From: Planctomycetes bacterium syqfu
GTDB taxonomy: Bacteria; Planctomycetota; Phycisphaerae; Phycisphaerales; Phycisphaeraceae
Reading direction: 5' to 3'
DNA length: 64,000 nucleotides
Assembly: GCA_020974905.1 (NCBI GenBank)
Contig: CP087563.1
Span: 7,312,599-7,376,598, forward strand
Position numbers and translations under genes: made by a program. Shown here one piece after another: positions 44,537 to 54,596 of this stretch (its first letter is position 1; every line of letters begins with the position of its first letter). The notes beneath the pieces were generated by a model, which was not told where the DNA came from, searched no databases, and saw only the letters and a list, made by a program, of their open reading frames with translations.

Positions 44537-47485
44537 ATGACCAGCACTGATACGCAAAAGACCATTTCAATCCGGGGTGCCAACGAACACAATCTCAAGA
44601 AAGTCGATCTGGATATCCCACGCGATCGACTCGTGGTGATCACCGGTTTATCCGGTAGCGGTAAGAGTACACTCGCCTTCGACACCATCTATGCTGAAGG
44701 TCAACGCAAATATGTTGAGTCACTCTCAGCATATGCCCGTCAGTTCCTCGACCAACTCCAGAAGCCCGACATCGAATCGATTGAAGGTCTGCCACCCACC
44801 ATTGCCATCGAGCAACGCTCAGCATCGCATAACCCACGTTCGACCGTAGCCACCACCACGGAGATTTACGACTACCTGCGACTGCTCTTTGCACGTGGCG
44901 GTCAACCGCGATGCTGGCATGTCGATGATGACGGCAAACCCTGTGGGCATCGCATTGAAAGCCAGTCCGCAACCCAGATCATCGACCAGATCATGGCCAT
45001 GCCCCCCGGCAGTCGTCTCATGCTTTTATCACCCGTCATCCGTGGCAAGAAGGGCAATCACAAGGAAGTCTTCGACGGACTCGTCAAGCAAGGTTTCGTC
45101 CGTGCCCGTGTTAACGGAACCGTCGTCGATCTAAGACAGGCAGGCAGTGACAGTGAAGACGGCAAGGTCATGAAACTCGATCGATACAAGGCACACAACA
45201 TCGAAGCCGTCGTCGACCGTATCGTCATCAAGTCTCAGGACGACGACCCCGAAGGCGAAGTCCGCAACCGCGTGGCAGACTCCGTGGAGTTGGCGCTGAA
45301 GACCTCCGAAGGTTTGATCATCGTCAGTGAACTCAAAGACCGAGCCAAAGACGATTGGCAGGACACGCTGTATTCCGAAAAATACTCATGCCCCTTGCAC
45401 CCCGAATCAAGCTTGCAGGACATGGAGCCGCGACTGTTCAGTTTCAACAGTCCCTATGGTGCCTGCCCCAAGTGTAGCGGTCTTGGGATCGTGCTCGAAT
45501 TTGACGAAGATCTCATCGTCCCCGATCAAACTAAAAGTCTCAAAGAAGGTGCAGTCGACGCATGGCGCTCCGGTGGCAAACGCAGCAACATGTTCTATGG
45601 CAAACTGCTCCGCAAGTTCTGTAAATACTTCGATGTTGATATCGACACGCCCTACAAGAAACTCACCAAGACCGCCCGTCGGATTCTCATACATGGCACA
45701 ACGCCACGCGATCTCAAAAAGTTCGGCTACAAGTTCGAAGGTGTCATCCCGCACATGCAACGTCGCTGGGAGAACACCGACAGCGAATACGTCAAACAAT
45801 ATCTCCACAACTATCTCTCCGAAGCAGCATGCGAAGAATGCTCCGGCGCGCGACTCAAAACCGAAGCGCTGCACGTCTTCATCGAATCACAATGGATGGT
45901 CCACGATGGCAGTGGCACCGCGCTGGGATACCCTCGCCTGTTCAACATCCAGGACGTCACCGAGATGACCATCGAACATGCTGCACAGTTCTTTGAAAAT
46001 CTCGTCCTCAATGACGAACAGAAACAAATCGCTGCACCCATCCTCAAGGAAGTCCAGGCAAGACTCGGTTTCATGATGTCCGTTGGACTGGGGTACCTCA
46101 ACCTCAACCGCGCCACCGGCACGCTCTCCGGCGGTGAAGGACAACGCATTCGTCTTGCAACCCAAGTCGGTTCTGGCCTCGTCGGATGTTGTTACGTACT
46201 CGACGAACCCACCATTGGTTTGCATCAACGTGACAATGACCGACTGATCAATACACTCCGACACCTTACCGACATTGGCAATACCGTCCTCGTGGTTGAA
46301 CACGATGAAGACACCATCCGTGCAGCCGACCATGTCATCGACATCGGTCCGGGCCCCGGTCGGCATGGCGGCACCGTCGTTGCCCAGGGTTCCATCAAAG
46401 ACCTGTCCAAATGCAAGGACTCCAAGACCGGCCAATATCTCACGGGCAAACTCAAGCTCGAAGTCCCCGATAAACGCCGTGAACTGGACCACGATCACGC
46501 GTTGACGATCACCGGCGCATCGGAAAACAATCTCAAGAATATCGATGTTGCCTTTCCACTGGGTGGACTCGTTACCGTCACCGGTGTTTCAGGTTCAGGC
46601 AAGAGTACGTTGGTCAACCAAATCCTCTTACGTGCTGTCCGACGTGAATTGCACAACTCCAAGGACAAACCCGGCAAGCACACCAAGGTACTTAATCTCA
46701 AGCATGTTGATCGCATCATCGAAGTCGACCAATCACCCATCGGCCGAACCCCACGTTCCAATCCTGCGACGTATACCGGCGTTTTTGACAGCATCCGCAA
46801 ACTCTTCACCCAAACCCGTGAAGCCAAGATTCGTGGTTACCTGCCCGGCCGATTCAGCTTCAACGTCAAGGGCGGACGTTGCGAAGCCTGTCAGGGGCAG
46901 GGCGTCAAGAAAATTGAGATGCACTTTTTGCCTGATGTCTACGTGCAATGTGAAGCCTGTAGCGGGACGCGATATAACCGGGAAACACTGGAGATCAGTT
47001 ACCGACATAAGAACATTGCCAACGTGTTGAACATGACCGTCGAGGAAGCGTTGGCATTTTTCGAGAACATTCCCGATGTCCATCGCATGCTCACCGCGGT
47101 CAACGATGTCGGTCTGAGTTACGTCCAGCTTGGTCAAAGCTCCACCACCCTCTCTGGCGGTGAAGCGCAGCGCGTTAAACTCGCTTCAGAGCTGGGCAAA
47201 CGTTCCACCGGCCACACACTCTACATTCTCGACGAACCGACCACAGGCTTACACTTTGCAGACATCGCCAAGTTGCTTGAAGTGTTACATCAGTTGGCTG
47301 ATGCGGGTAACACGGTAATCGTGATCGAGCATAACCTGGACGTCATCAAAAACGCCGACTGGCTCATCGACCTGGGCCCTGAAGGTGGTGACCGCGGTGG
47401 CACCCTCGTCGCCCAGGGCACGCCCGAAGAGGTTGCCAAAAACAAGAAATCATTCACCGGCCAATATCTCAAGCCGATGCTCTAA
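44537..47485 (+). CDS. uvrA: Excinuclease ABC subunit A
   Basis: A 982-residue DNA damage sensor of nucleotide excision repair. Two ABC modules are complete: Walker [20 protein letters not shown] and [16 protein letters not shown], signatures [16 protein letters not shown] and [16 protein letters not shown], and Walker B with [15 protein letters not shown] and [15 protein letters not shown]. Zinc-binding clusters are seen at [16 protein letters not shown] and [11 protein letters not shown], with CEACSGTR. The length is a little above the usual 940-960. It stands alone; uvrB and uvrC are not nearby. The ATG at 44537 lacks a strong ribosome binding site. Confidence 0.99.
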   Translation: MTSTDTQKTISIRGANEHNLKKVDLDIPRDRLVVITGLSGSGKSTLAFDTIYAEGQRKYVESLSAYARQFLDQLQKPDIESIEGLPPTIAIEQRSASHNPRSTVATTTEIYDYLRLLFARGGQPRCWHVDDDGKPCGHRIESQSATQIIDQIMAMPPGSRLMLLSPVIRGKKGNHKEVFDGLVKQGFVRARVNGTVVDLRQAGSDSEDGKVMKLDRYKAHNIEAVVDRIVIKSQDDDPEGEVRNRVADSVELALKTSEGLIIVSELKDRAKDDWQDTLYSEKYSCPLHPESSLQDMEPRLFSFNSPYGACPKCSGLGIVLEFDEDLIVPDQTKSLKEGAVDAWRSGGKRSNMFYGKLLRKFCKYFDVDIDTPYKKLTKTARRILIHGTTPRDLKKFGYKFEGVIPHMQRRWENTDSEYVKQYLHNYLSEAACEECSGARLKTEALHVFIESQWMVHDGSGTALGYPRLFNIQDVTEMTIEHAAQFFENLVLNDEQKQIAAPILKEVQARLGFMMSVGLGYLNLNRATGTLSGGEGQRIRLATQVGSGLVGCCYVLDEPTIGLHQRDNDRLINTLRHLTDIGNTVLVVEHDEDTIRAADHVIDIGPGPGRHGGTVVAQGSIKDLSKCKDSKTGQYLTGKLKLEVPDKRRELDHDHALTITGASENNLKNIDVAFPLGGLVTVTGVSGSGKSTLVNQILLRAVRRELHNSKDKPGKHTKVLNLKHVDRIIEVDQSPIGRTPRSNPATYTGVFDSIRKLFTQTREAKIRGYLPGRFSFNVKGGRCEACQGQGVKKIEMHFLPDVYVQCEACSGTRYNRETLEISYRHKNIANVLNMTVEEALAFFENIPDVHRMLTAVNDVGLSYVQLGQSSTTLSGGEAQRVKLASELGKRSTGHTLYILDEPTTGLHFADIAKLLEVLHQLADAGNTVIVIEHNLDVIKNADWLIDLGPEGGDRGGTLVAQGTPEEVAKNKKSFTGQYLKPML

Positions 47486-47499
47486 GTTGTTAACAAGTG

Positions 47500-49341
47500 T
47501 CATTGGGGAAGGGGGAGCGTTTTAAGCTCAGCGATTCGTTTACGAATTTCCGGGATCGCTTCAGTTGCATCCCCTTCAGGAAAGCGGATACGATTTTCAA
47601 GTTCATTGTCAATCAATTCAAATCCTGAATAGGTGTTAATCGCATCGATGGCATAGCGACAACACATGTCTGCTCCCATTTGCATGTGATCATAAACCCA
47701 CCAACGATCAAAACGACGATCCAGTAACAGGTTGACCAGAAAGTCCCGTTTTATTTCGGTCAATGGTTGGGCAATCAGTACCTTGAGAATGCTCTGCAAC
47801 ATTTCATTGTCCGGATCATCAGCATGAATCTTAAACGCATGATCCTTGAGAAGCGTTGCATTCTGTGGCAAGCCAATCCGGGTTAATAACTCGACACACC
47901 AACGTTGCATATCACGAGAAGGTTCAGTTCGAATAACTTGACGGAGGATACTATCACGCGTGTCTGGATCATCAAGATTGCCAGCATTGGCTTGGGGATG
48001 GAGCATGGCAATACACAAAAGAATACCAAGACGCCCTGAATGATCCGCTTGATATTCAGTTGATTGAAGCAGGGCTTGTAAACGCGGTAAATGGGTAGGT
48101 TCAAAAAGTCGGTAAGCCCAGCGAAGCAGATTACCAACGAAGATGTGATGTGGATGCCCCATGCTGAAATTCAACATGTTGTCTTGTGAATGGATTTTTA
48201 GGTCCGGCCAGATAGCCTGATTTTCCAGGTAGTCCAACAGGTATTCGGGATTAACCTGCAATCCTGCTGGGGGGCTTGGGGAAAATTGTCGGTGAGCTTG
48301 CGAGGATTGCCAGAGAATACCCGTGTTCTGTTCCAATTCACAGCACATCACAATCTTGGTTTGAACTTCAGGTGTGCATTGGGCCAACTCGTTGATAGCT
48401 GATTGACGAACGTCGTCGATTGCGATCTGGCTGATTTTTCCAAGCCGAGATTGGTAACGCTCCCACGTCTCACTTGGGAGTTTGATTTGCAAACTTGCTG
48501 AAAGATCCACTTCGGCCATTTCGCGTGTCAGGCGTTGTTGCCAATACCAGTAGCAGTTTTTGGCATCATGGTTGATGAGCCACCACACGTCGAATTGGGC
48601 CTTGTCTTCAAAACGAAAACCGGTCATGCGTTTAAGTGCAAGCTGTGCGTATTGCTTGACGGTCAGATTGAGCCAGGAATAACGAAGCATCACCGGATTT
48701 GCGTTTGGAGAACGCTGGTCAAAGGTTTGGTTGTGGTCGAAGAAGGTGGTGGAACTCATGCACATGTTGGGAGAGAGTGCTGGGAGTGCTTCAGATGTGT
48801 CATCCAGGTAGGTTGCGATTCTGGGGACATCCTCAGGATGATGCATCACAGACAAAGCTTCAATGGCTAATGCGCGAATGGCGGGTTGGTCATGTGAGAG
48901 TTGTTTATGAAAAATTTCGCGGTGACCTGACCAATGGTCAAACGGCTTGCTGGTGCGCAAAAAGAGGCTTACGAATTCTGAATGGTGACGAGAAGGCAAA
49001 GTGTATAGTGCCCAGGGACGAGTCAGAAAATAGTCGCGAAGGTGACTGGCACGCGGGAACGTTTTGATCTGATTTGATGCAGAAAAATTGATACGACCTG
49101 GCAACATCGGCACCATGAATCGGCTGATTGATTTGAGATGGTCCGTATAAGGCGGTTCCTGTTGAGCAACCAGTTTTAATGTCCACTGGGATACCAGTTC
49201 CAGATCAACGATGTTAAAGTCAATAATTGGAAATCGCTTTTGGGGGGCTGCATTGGTATGGGCATTCGTGTTAACTGACTGTGCAAACGAGTTATGAGTG
49301 AGCATCAAGACGCTCAAAATGGTTAGACATTGATGTTGCAT
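47500..49341 (-). CDS. Secreted HEAT-repeat-like protein of unknown function
   Basis: A 613-residue protein with a signal peptide (residues 1-20, ending near NSFAQ). Residues 150-190 read like a HEAT repeat (HDQPAIRALAIEALSVMHHP, then EDVPRIATYLDD), and further helical repeats occur around 440-560 (LLRWAYRLFEPTHLPRLQALL, LLTRIGLPQNATLLKDHAFK). No catalytic motif was seen. It converges with uvrA, the stops being 14 bases apart. I do not recognise a named family; exported HEAT-like proteins of this size are common in Planctomycetes. Confidence 0.7.
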   Translation of the reverse strand: MQHQCLTILSVLMLTHNSFAQSVNTNAHTNAAPQKRFPIIDFNIVDLELVSQWTLKLVAQQEPPYTDHLKSISRFMVPMLPGRINFSASNQIKTFPRASHLRDYFLTRPWALYTLPSRHHSEFVSLFLRTSKPFDHWSGHREIFHKQLSHDQPAIRALAIEALSVMHHPEDVPRIATYLDDTSEALPALSPNMCMSSTTFFDHNQTFDQRSPNANPVMLRYSWLNLTVKQYAQLALKRMTGFRFEDKAQFDVWWLINHDAKNCYWYWQQRLTREMAEVDLSASLQIKLPSETWERYQSRLGKISQIAIDDVRQSAINELAQCTPEVQTKIVMCCELEQNTGILWQSSQAHRQFSPSPPAGLQVNPEYLLDYLENQAIWPDLKIHSQDNMLNFSMGHPHHIFVGNLLRWAYRLFEPTHLPRLQALLQSTEYQADHSGRLGILLCIAMLHPQANAGNLDDPDTRDSILRQVIRTEPSRDMQRWCVELLTRIGLPQNATLLKDHAFKIHADDPDNEMLQSILKVLIAQPLTEIKRDFLVNLLLDRRFDRWWVYDHMQMGADMCCRYAIDAINTYSGFELIDNELENRIRFPEGDATEAIPEIRKRIAELKTLPLPQ

Positions 49342-49470
49342 CAGCGTTCTCCGGAAGGTGCAGATAGTGTATCAGACGTGTGAATCTGACACAGGTTCCA
49401 CGATCTGAAGAAGCATTTTCGCAGGAACCACTTCAGGTCATGTACCCAGGTAGTCTTCCATCTTGCCAAT

Positions 49471-49502
49471 AAAAAAAGCCAATCCTTTCGGATTGGCTTT
49501 TT
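49471..49502. terminator. Orphan bidirectional terminator in the 49342-49749 gap
   Basis: GCCAATCC-tttc-GGATTGGC is a perfect 8-base stem with A runs before and T runs after, so it can stop transcription in both directions. It lies between two divergent genes where no transcript should end, so it probably belonged to a gene now displaced. The rest of the 408-base gap holds no recognisable gene. Confidence 0.85.
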
Positions 49503-49684
49503 CAAATCGGGGCTGCGATCCTGGTACAGAACCGATCATTCGGGAATTCCTCGATTCCTTCAAGGTTTTTGAAGAGTAAATCGGGTCTGAACTCGTTCTT
49601 TTACAGGCTCAAAATCATGTCTGGCAAGCAATTGAGCGTGCAATGCCAAGCATTTTCATCACAGGTCACAAGAAATCAAAATTG

Positions 49685-49723
49685 ATATTTTATTTACTTT
49701 ATATTGAATAAGCGATAAAATAT
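49685..49723 (+). promoter_or_regulatory. Promoter and inverted-repeat operator of hipBA
   Basis: TTTACT (49693-49698) and TAAAAT (49716-49721) are 17 bases apart. ATATTTTAT (49685-49693) and ATAAAATAT (49715-49723) form a perfect 9-base inverted repeat that covers the ends of both promoter boxes. This is a natural place for HipB to bind and repress its own operon. AT richness lowers the certainty. Confidence 0.5.
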
Positions 49724-49749
49724 GACTTCTACTTGCCGATGGAGATTGC

Positions 49750-50067
49750 ATGGCCCAATCCGCCTTCCAACTGCATACGCCTGACGAGATTGCTTTGCAA
49801 CTGGCTCATCGTATCCGTGCTGAACGACTGGCACGTGATTGGAAACAGGAAACTTTGGCTGATCGTTCAGGAGTGTCTCTACCGACCATTCGTCGTTACG
49901 AACGAACGGGCCGTACCTCCGTGGAGAACCTTTTGAAGCTTTGCCATGCACTGGGCAAGCTTGATGAATTTTCTGCGTTGTTAAAACCAGCACCTGTCAG
50001 TTCCATGGAGGAATTGGAAGCTCGTGCAGCAGATGGTTTGCCCAAACGCAAGCGAGGTGTGCGATGA
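49750..50067 (+). CDS. hipB: HipB-like XRE-family antitoxin
   Basis: A 105-residue DNA-binding protein with an XRE helix-turn-helix (AHRIRAERLARDWKQETLAD, then RSGVSLPTIRRYERTG) in residues 16-60. The last 40 residues contain a short helix and a basic tail (LPKRKRGVR). GGAGA precedes the ATG. Its stop overlaps the hipA start in an ATGA, the usual coupling of an antitoxin-toxin pair. It should bind the inverted repeat at its promoter and neutralise HipA. Confidence 0.9.
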   Translation: MAQSAFQLHTPDEIALQLAHRIRAERLARDWKQETLADRSGVSLPTIRRYERTGRTSVENLLKLCHALGKLDEFSALLKPAPVSSMEELEARAADGLPKRKRGVR

Positions 50068-51296
50068 AAGCGATCACCGTCAAATTCCAGCGCACGCCCG
50101 AAGACATCACGACGGTTGGCAGGTTGGCTGAACACGACAACCGGACTTACTTCGAGTACGACCCTCCATTTCTCCAGTCAGGTCTTGAAATCTCCCCCTT
50201 CAAACTGCCAGCACATCCGGGCTTGATCGAGCATCAGGATCACGCATTTGGCCCACTTCCCGGTGTGTTTGATGACTCACTGCCCGATGGTTGGGGCCTG
50301 CTGCTGATGGATCGCCATTTTCGTCGACAAGGCATTGATCCCGTGACACTGTCGCCTTTGGATCGTCTGGCTTATCTGGGCACGCGCACAATGGGTGCTT
50401 TGACCTACCATCCACCAGCGGAAGGTACACATTCGGATGATGTGACGGTTGACCTGTATGAGCTTGGGCGACATGCCGAGGACGTGTTGGCTGGCGATGT
50501 ATCGGATGTCTTGCCACAGTTGATGCGAGCCGGTGGTTCGCCTGGTGGTGCCCGGCCCAAGGTTCTGGTAGGTGTTCGGGACAATGACATTGTCAGTGGC
50601 GAAGATGACCTGCCGGAAGGTTTTGAACCGTGGATCGTAAAATTTTCAGCCAAAGCCGATGCACGTGATGCGGGACCGGTGGAGTATGCCTACAGCCTCA
50701 TGGCACTAGCTGCGGGAATCCAGATGCCTACGACGCGACTGTTTGAAGTCAAGCGAGGGCGAGGTGTTCGCCATTACTTTGGTGTCCGGCGATTTGACCG
50801 TGGTCCAGGCAATCGACGGTTTCATGCCCACACGTTTGCCAATCTGATTCATGTCAACTTTCGGATACCGTCGACGGACTATGCTGACCTGTTCAAGGTA
50901 ACGCAAGTCTTGACCCGGAATCATCAGGACCTGCTGAGCTTGTTCCGCTTGATGGTGTTCAACGTGGCCACGCACAACCGTGACGATCATGCCAAGAATT
51001 TTGCTTTCATTCTCGATGACCAAACCAGCGAATGGGCATTATCACCAGCCTACGATCTGACCTATTCACCAGGCCCTGGCGGTGAACATACGACGACGGT
51101 TCTTGGTGAAGGCAAACAGCCAACACGTGAACACTGCTTGAAACTGGCGAAAAACGCAGGCATCAAATCCACACAGGCCAAAGCGATTCTCGATGATGTT
51201 AATACTGCTGTTACCTGTTGGTCGAAATTTGCATCGGAAGCAGACTGCTCCAAAGCGATCACATCATCAATTGCCAAAGCGATAAGAACTTTGTGA
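50064..51296 (+). CDS. hipA: HipA-like serine/threonine kinase toxin
   Basis: A 410-residue kinase of the HipA family. The N-terminal HipA_N part has LPGVFDDSLPDGWGLLLMDR. The flexible P-loop motif GGSPGGARPK lies at 157-166, with the autophosphorylated-type serine at 159. The catalytic loop THNRDDHAKNF gives Asp307 and Asn312, and YDLTYS gives the metal-binding Asp331, matching Asp309, Asn314 and Asp332 of the E. coli protein. All key residues are present, so it is probably active. HipA from E. coli phosphorylates glutamyl-tRNA synthetase; targets differ in other subfamilies. It may stabilise the accessory region. Confidence 0.95.
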   Translation: MKAITVKFQRTPEDITTVGRLAEHDNRTYFEYDPPFLQSGLEISPFKLPAHPGLIEHQDHAFGPLPGVFDDSLPDGWGLLLMDRHFRRQGIDPVTLSPLDRLAYLGTRTMGALTYHPPAEGTHSDDVTVDLYELGRHAEDVLAGDVSDVLPQLMRAGGSPGGARPKVLVGVRDNDIVSGEDDLPEGFEPWIVKFSAKADARDAGPVEYAYSLMALAAGIQMPTTRLFEVKRGRGVRHYFGVRRFDRGPGNRRFHAHTFANLIHVNFRIPSTDYADLFKVTQVLTRNHQDLLSLFRLMVFNVATHNRDDHAKNFAFILDDQTSEWALSPAYDLTYSPGPGGEHTTTVLGEGKQPTREHCLKLAKNAGIKSTQAKAILDDVNTAVTCWSKFASEADCSKAITSSIAKAIRTL

Positions 51297-51395
51297 TATG
51301 CTATGTTTCCCTGCACAGTGAGACGGATGCATTCGTATTGATACCTTTGAGGTAGTTCCTTTCATCATTTATCAATCGGCATTGTTAACCCGTGC

Positions 51396-51515
51396 GTGGA
51401 TGTGCGAAAATGGCAGATTACTGACTTCCAGATTGCAACGATCCGGCTGAATACGCATGCCACGTTGTTAGATCTGCTCAAATTGGCCGAATCGATGCAT
51501 GAGTATCGAGAATAG
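51396..51515 (+). CDS. Possible small ORF of 39 codons
   Basis: A GTG-started frame translates as VDVRKWQITDFQIATIRLNT followed by a helical end rich in Leu, and stops 2 bases before the next ATG. The tight spacing suggests coupling with the winged-helix gene, but there is no clear ribosome binding site and no family match. The rest of 51297-51395 shows nothing. Confidence 0.2.
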   Translation: MDVRKWQITDFQIATIRLNTHATLLDLLKLAESMHEYRE

Positions 51516-51517
51516 CC

Positions 51518-52006
51518 ATGCCTATGCAACAATACGAATACTTTGAAGCGGTACTTTGTGCTCTTGATGAAATCCATGCTCATCACCAAGCTGCAGCGAC
51601 AATTGCTGATCGTGTTTTGAAAAGACTGGTGGAATGTGGTGTTCCAGCGACGAATATCGTGAAATATCCACATCTGAATTTGGATTCCAATCACAATGAT
51701 GCTGATGTGTTGCAGATCAATCCCATGAGGTTTTCTGTCAATTGGCATGGATGCAACTGTGTTCTTGGGCCATGTATTCAGTACAAGCTTCTACATCGAT
51801 TTTCGATGCGAATCAATCATTACTGTTCGTATGACAACTTAATGAACGAAGTCTGGTGCAGAAAGTGTTCTGATGCAACAATCAGAAGCGCGGTCAAGCG
51901 ACTTCGTTTCGCCTTGCAACAGGCATCAATGCATGACTTGGCAATTTCAATTAGAGGTCGTGGGCGTTGTTATGGATTGTTTCTGGATTCTATAGGCAAT
52001 TCATAA
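51518..52006 (+). CDS. Winged-helix (OmpR-type C-terminal) protein
   Basis: A 162-residue protein. The last 60 residues read as the transcriptional-regulator C-terminal winged helix: MNEVWCRKCSDATIRSAVKR, LRFALQQASM, then ISIRGRGRCYGL. The pattern ...VW...(S/D)..I..AV.RLR..L......I....GRGY.L is characteristic of OmpR-like DNA-binding domains. The first 100 residues (with several Cys and His: HGCNCVLGPC) are not recognised; no receiver domain is present. It lies 105 bases upstream of the serine recombinase and could control that cassette. Confidence 0.7.
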   Translation: MPMQQYEYFEAVLCALDEIHAHHQAAATIADRVLKRLVECGVPATNIVKYPHLNLDSNHNDADVLQINPMRFSVNWHGCNCVLGPCIQYKLLHRFSMRINHYCSYDNLMNEVWCRKCSDATIRSAVKRLRFALQQASMHDLAISIRGRGRCYGLFLDSIGNS

Positions 52007-52111
52007 TGCCATAAAAATGCCACGACATTGACACATTTTTTACACGTTAATTGGGCATAATAATGTTGGCATCAGGGATGAAGCATAAAACGGCATGTAC
52101 CGATTGATGGG

Positions 52112-53716
52112 ATGGATTCCGCATGGTCTACACCCATTAAAGGTATTGGCATGGCTTCATCACAAGAAGATCCTGAACACCCACCGCATATTTCCCATAT
52201 CCCCGCTGCTCAGTACATCCGTATGTCGACCGAACACCAGCAGTATTCGACAGAGAATCAATCTGATGTGATCCACGAATATTCTCAACGTCGAGGATAT
52301 CACATTGTCAAAACGTACGCAGATGAAGGCAAAAGTGGTTTACAGATTAAAGGTCGTGATGCACTGCGAAATTTGATTTCAGACGTTGAAAATGGCAGTT
52401 CTGACTACAAAGCAATCCTGGTTTACGACATAAGCCGCTGGGGGAGATTTCAAGATACAGATGAAAGTGCCTATTACGAATACATCTGCAAGCGTGCAGG
52501 CATCCAAGTGCTCTACTGCGCAGAGCAGTTCGAAAATGATGGCAGCACAACTTCAGCGATTATCAAAAGTGTCAAACGAGCAATGGCTGGGGAGTACAGC
52601 CGCGAATTGTCGTCGAAGGTTTTTAAAGGTCAGTGCAAACTGATTGAGTTGGGATATCGACAAGGAGGCCCCGCAGGATTTGGTCTGCGTCGACAGCTCA
52701 TCGACATGGAAGGAAAGCCCAAAGGATTACTCAAACGAGGAGAACAGAAAAGCCTGCAAACAGATCGTGTGATACTGGTTCCAGGGCCAGACGAAGAAGT
52801 GTGTCTTGTTCGTCACATCTATCAGTTATTTATCAAGCACGGAAAAACTGAATCTCAAATTGCAGAAGAACTCAATCACAGAGGAATCCGAACGGATCTG
52901 AACCGTGCATGGACACGTTCAAGTGTCAGACAGGTCCTGACGAATGAGAAATACATCGGCAACAATGTCTACAATCGCATTTCATTCAAGCTCAAAAAGA
53001 AACGTATCGTCAATCCGCCTGACATTTGGGTTCGCGCAGACGGTGTTTACGATGCGATTGTTGATCCAATTTCCTTTTACACTGCTCAGGGGATTATTCA
53101 AGAACGCAATCGTCGATACAGCGATGAAGAACTCATCAAGATGCTTTCTGGCCTGATAGAAACTCACTCAGACATTTCAGGTCATCTGATTGATCAAACT
53201 GACAGCATCCCATCAAGTGCGACCTATCGTACACGCTTTGGCTCATTGATTAACGCTTATCGTATGGCGGGATATGAACCACAGCGAGATTACAGCTACG
53301 TGGAAATTAATCGGCGTTTACGTCATCTTCATCCTACGATTCTTAATGACACTATCCAACGCTTAGAATCGGTTGGAGCATCCGTCGATCAATCCAATGG
53401 TGATAGTCACCTTGTTGTCAATGGTGAATACACAGCATCCTTGGTGATGTCACGTTGTTGGAAGACAACTGCTGGCACCTTGAGATGGCTGATCAGATTT
53501 AGCAAAGAGAGATTACCAGACATCACCATTATGATCCGCATGAATCCAGAAAACGACGAACCAAGTGATTTTTATCTGCTGCCTTTCTTGGATATCCGAA
53601 TGCCATTTCTACGTCTCGGTGAATTCAATGCAGCTTATGTGGATACATACCGATTTGATTCTTTGGATGGGTTTGCACAGCTAGCCCTTCGATCACCAAT
53701 AAGGGGAAGATCATGA
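52112..53716 (+). CDS. Large serine recombinase with HNH-associated repeat instead of zinc ribbon
   Basis: A 534-residue recombinase. Residues 30-185 form the resolvase domain with the nucleophile Ser39 in YIRMST and the arginines of YDISRWGRF (Arg109, Arg112). Residues 205-310 match the Recombinase domain (GKTESQIAEELNHRGIRTDL, then RQVLTNEKYIGNNVYNR). The usual zinc ribbon and coiled coil are absent. Instead residues 335-390 resemble the homing-endonuclease-associated repeat (YSDEELIKMLSGLIETH..., TYRTRFGSLINAYRMAGYEP), followed by an unrecognised C-terminal region. ATG at 52151 is an alternative start. It overlaps the first ParB-like gene by 4 bases. It could move DNA or invert a segment; a target site is not known. 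Confidence 0.92.
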   Translation: MDSAWSTPIKGIGMASSQEDPEHPPHISHIPAAQYIRMSTEHQQYSTENQSDVIHEYSQRRGYHIVKTYADEGKSGLQIKGRDALRNLISDVENGSSDYKAILVYDISRWGRFQDTDESAYYEYICKRAGIQVLYCAEQFENDGSTTSAIIKSVKRAMAGEYSRELSSKVFKGQCKLIELGYRQGGPAGFGLRRQLIDMEGKPKGLLKRGEQKSLQTDRVILVPGPDEEVCLVRHIYQLFIKHGKTESQIAEELNHRGIRTDLNRAWTRSSVRQVLTNEKYIGNNVYNRISFKLKKKRIVNPPDIWVRADGVYDAIVDPISFYTAQGIIQERNRRYSDEELIKMLSGLIETHSDISGHLIDQTDSIPSSATYRTRFGSLINAYRMAGYEPQRDYSYVEINRRLRHLHPTILNDTIQRLESVGASVDQSNGDSHLVVNGEYTASLVMSRCWKTTAGTLRWLIRFSKERLPDITIMIRMNPENDEPSDFYLLPFLDIRMPFLRLGEFNAAYVDTYRFDSLDGFAQLALRSPIRGRS

Positions 53717-54573
53717 CTCACGAATACAGTGACCCGGTTGAATTAATCCCTATCAAAGAAATTAACGTGGTCAATACACGATTACGGAGCAAGCGAAAGT
53801 TCGAGGAGATTATTGCAAGTATCAAGGCTTTGGGTTTAAAGAAGCCCATTACAATTACACCAGCTTCAGGCAAGTATGGTGATGGAACGTATGACTTGGT
53901 CTGTGGCGAAGGTCGTCTTTTGGCTTTTCAAGGTTTGGGTGAAACACACATTCCAGCCCGAATCCAAATCATGAGTACAGAGGATTTGCTTCTGATGAGC
54001 TTGGTGGAGAATCTTGCTCGTCGGCAGACTGACTGCACGGAATTGCTTGAAGAAATCCGTTCCATGAAAGAACGTGGTGACTCAATCCGACAAATTGCAC
54101 GAAAGACAAATCTTACAACGGATTACATTACAGGGATTATAAGATTGCTTGATAATGGTGAAAAAGAATTGGTCATTGCAGTTGAGCGTCGTCTGGTGCC
54201 TTTGAATGTGGCTATAGAGATAGCAAAAGTCGACGACAAAGATATTCAAAAAGTCTTGCAGGACGCATATCAAGACAAGGAACTACGTGGTGCAAAGCTG
54301 ATGAAAGTGCGGCGATTCATTGAACGCCGTCGTGCGAGAGCCAGAAGAAAGGCTGAAGGCCCAGCAACTCGAGCGATGTCGTCCCGAAAACTGTTGCTTG
54401 CATATCGTGACGATTCAACACGAAAACAGGTCGTTGTTAAGCAGGCTCAATTATGTCAAAGACAGCTTATATACGTGGCATCGGCGTTAAAGCAATTACA
54501 GGCTAATGAGAACTTCCTCAATCTGTTAAGGGCAGAATCGTTGGAAACGATGCCTAGTTGCTTGTCTGAATAA
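53713..54573 (+). CDS. ParB/RepB-like DNA-binding protein A
   Basis: A 286-residue protein. Residues 8-100 are a ParB N-terminal domain: IPIKEINVVNTRLRSKRKFE, YDLVCGEGRLLAFQGLGE (box like G-E-x-R) and MSLVENLARRQ (box like E-N-x-x-R). A helix-turn-helix follows (SIRQIARKTNLTTDYITGII). The C-terminal 130 residues resemble the RepB plasmid-partition family (KLMKVRRFIERRRARARRK, ENFLNLLRAESLETMP). No ParA-type ATPase is present, so classical partition is unlikely. It is translationally coupled to the recombinase by a four-base overlap, and 23 bases before a second, different ParB-like gene. Confidence 0.85.
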   Translation: MTHEYSDPVELIPIKEINVVNTRLRSKRKFEEIIASIKALGLKKPITITPASGKYGDGTYDLVCGEGRLLAFQGLGETHIPARIQIMSTEDLLLMSLVENLARRQTDCTELLEEIRSMKERGDSIRQIARKTNLTTDYITGIIRLLDNGEKELVIAVERRLVPLNVAIEIAKVDDKDIQKVLQDAYQDKELRGAKLMKVRRFIERRRARARRKAEGPATRAMSSRKLLLAYRDDSTRKQVVVKQAQLCQRQLIYVASALKQLQANENFLNLLRAESLETMPSCLSE

Positions 54574-54596
54574 ATCCAATGAGAAAGGTTGTGACT

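Noticed and set aside
45407..46498. Long minus-strand open frames inside uvrA
   Set aside because: They are shadows of a strongly conserved gene, have no family motif and no ribosome binding site.
49503..49515. ATCGGGGC near the orphan terminator, matching the 3' end region of tRNA-Pro (possible second attachment site)
   Set aside because: Only eight bases agree before the sequences diverge. This is too short for a tRNA-type attachment core and expected by chance.
52028..52072. TTGACA with CATAAT upstream of the serine recombinase, and repeats of ATGCCA/TGGCAT
   Set aside because: The spacing between the two boxes is 22 bases, too long for a normal promoter, and the hexamer repeats are short. 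Not strong enough to list.
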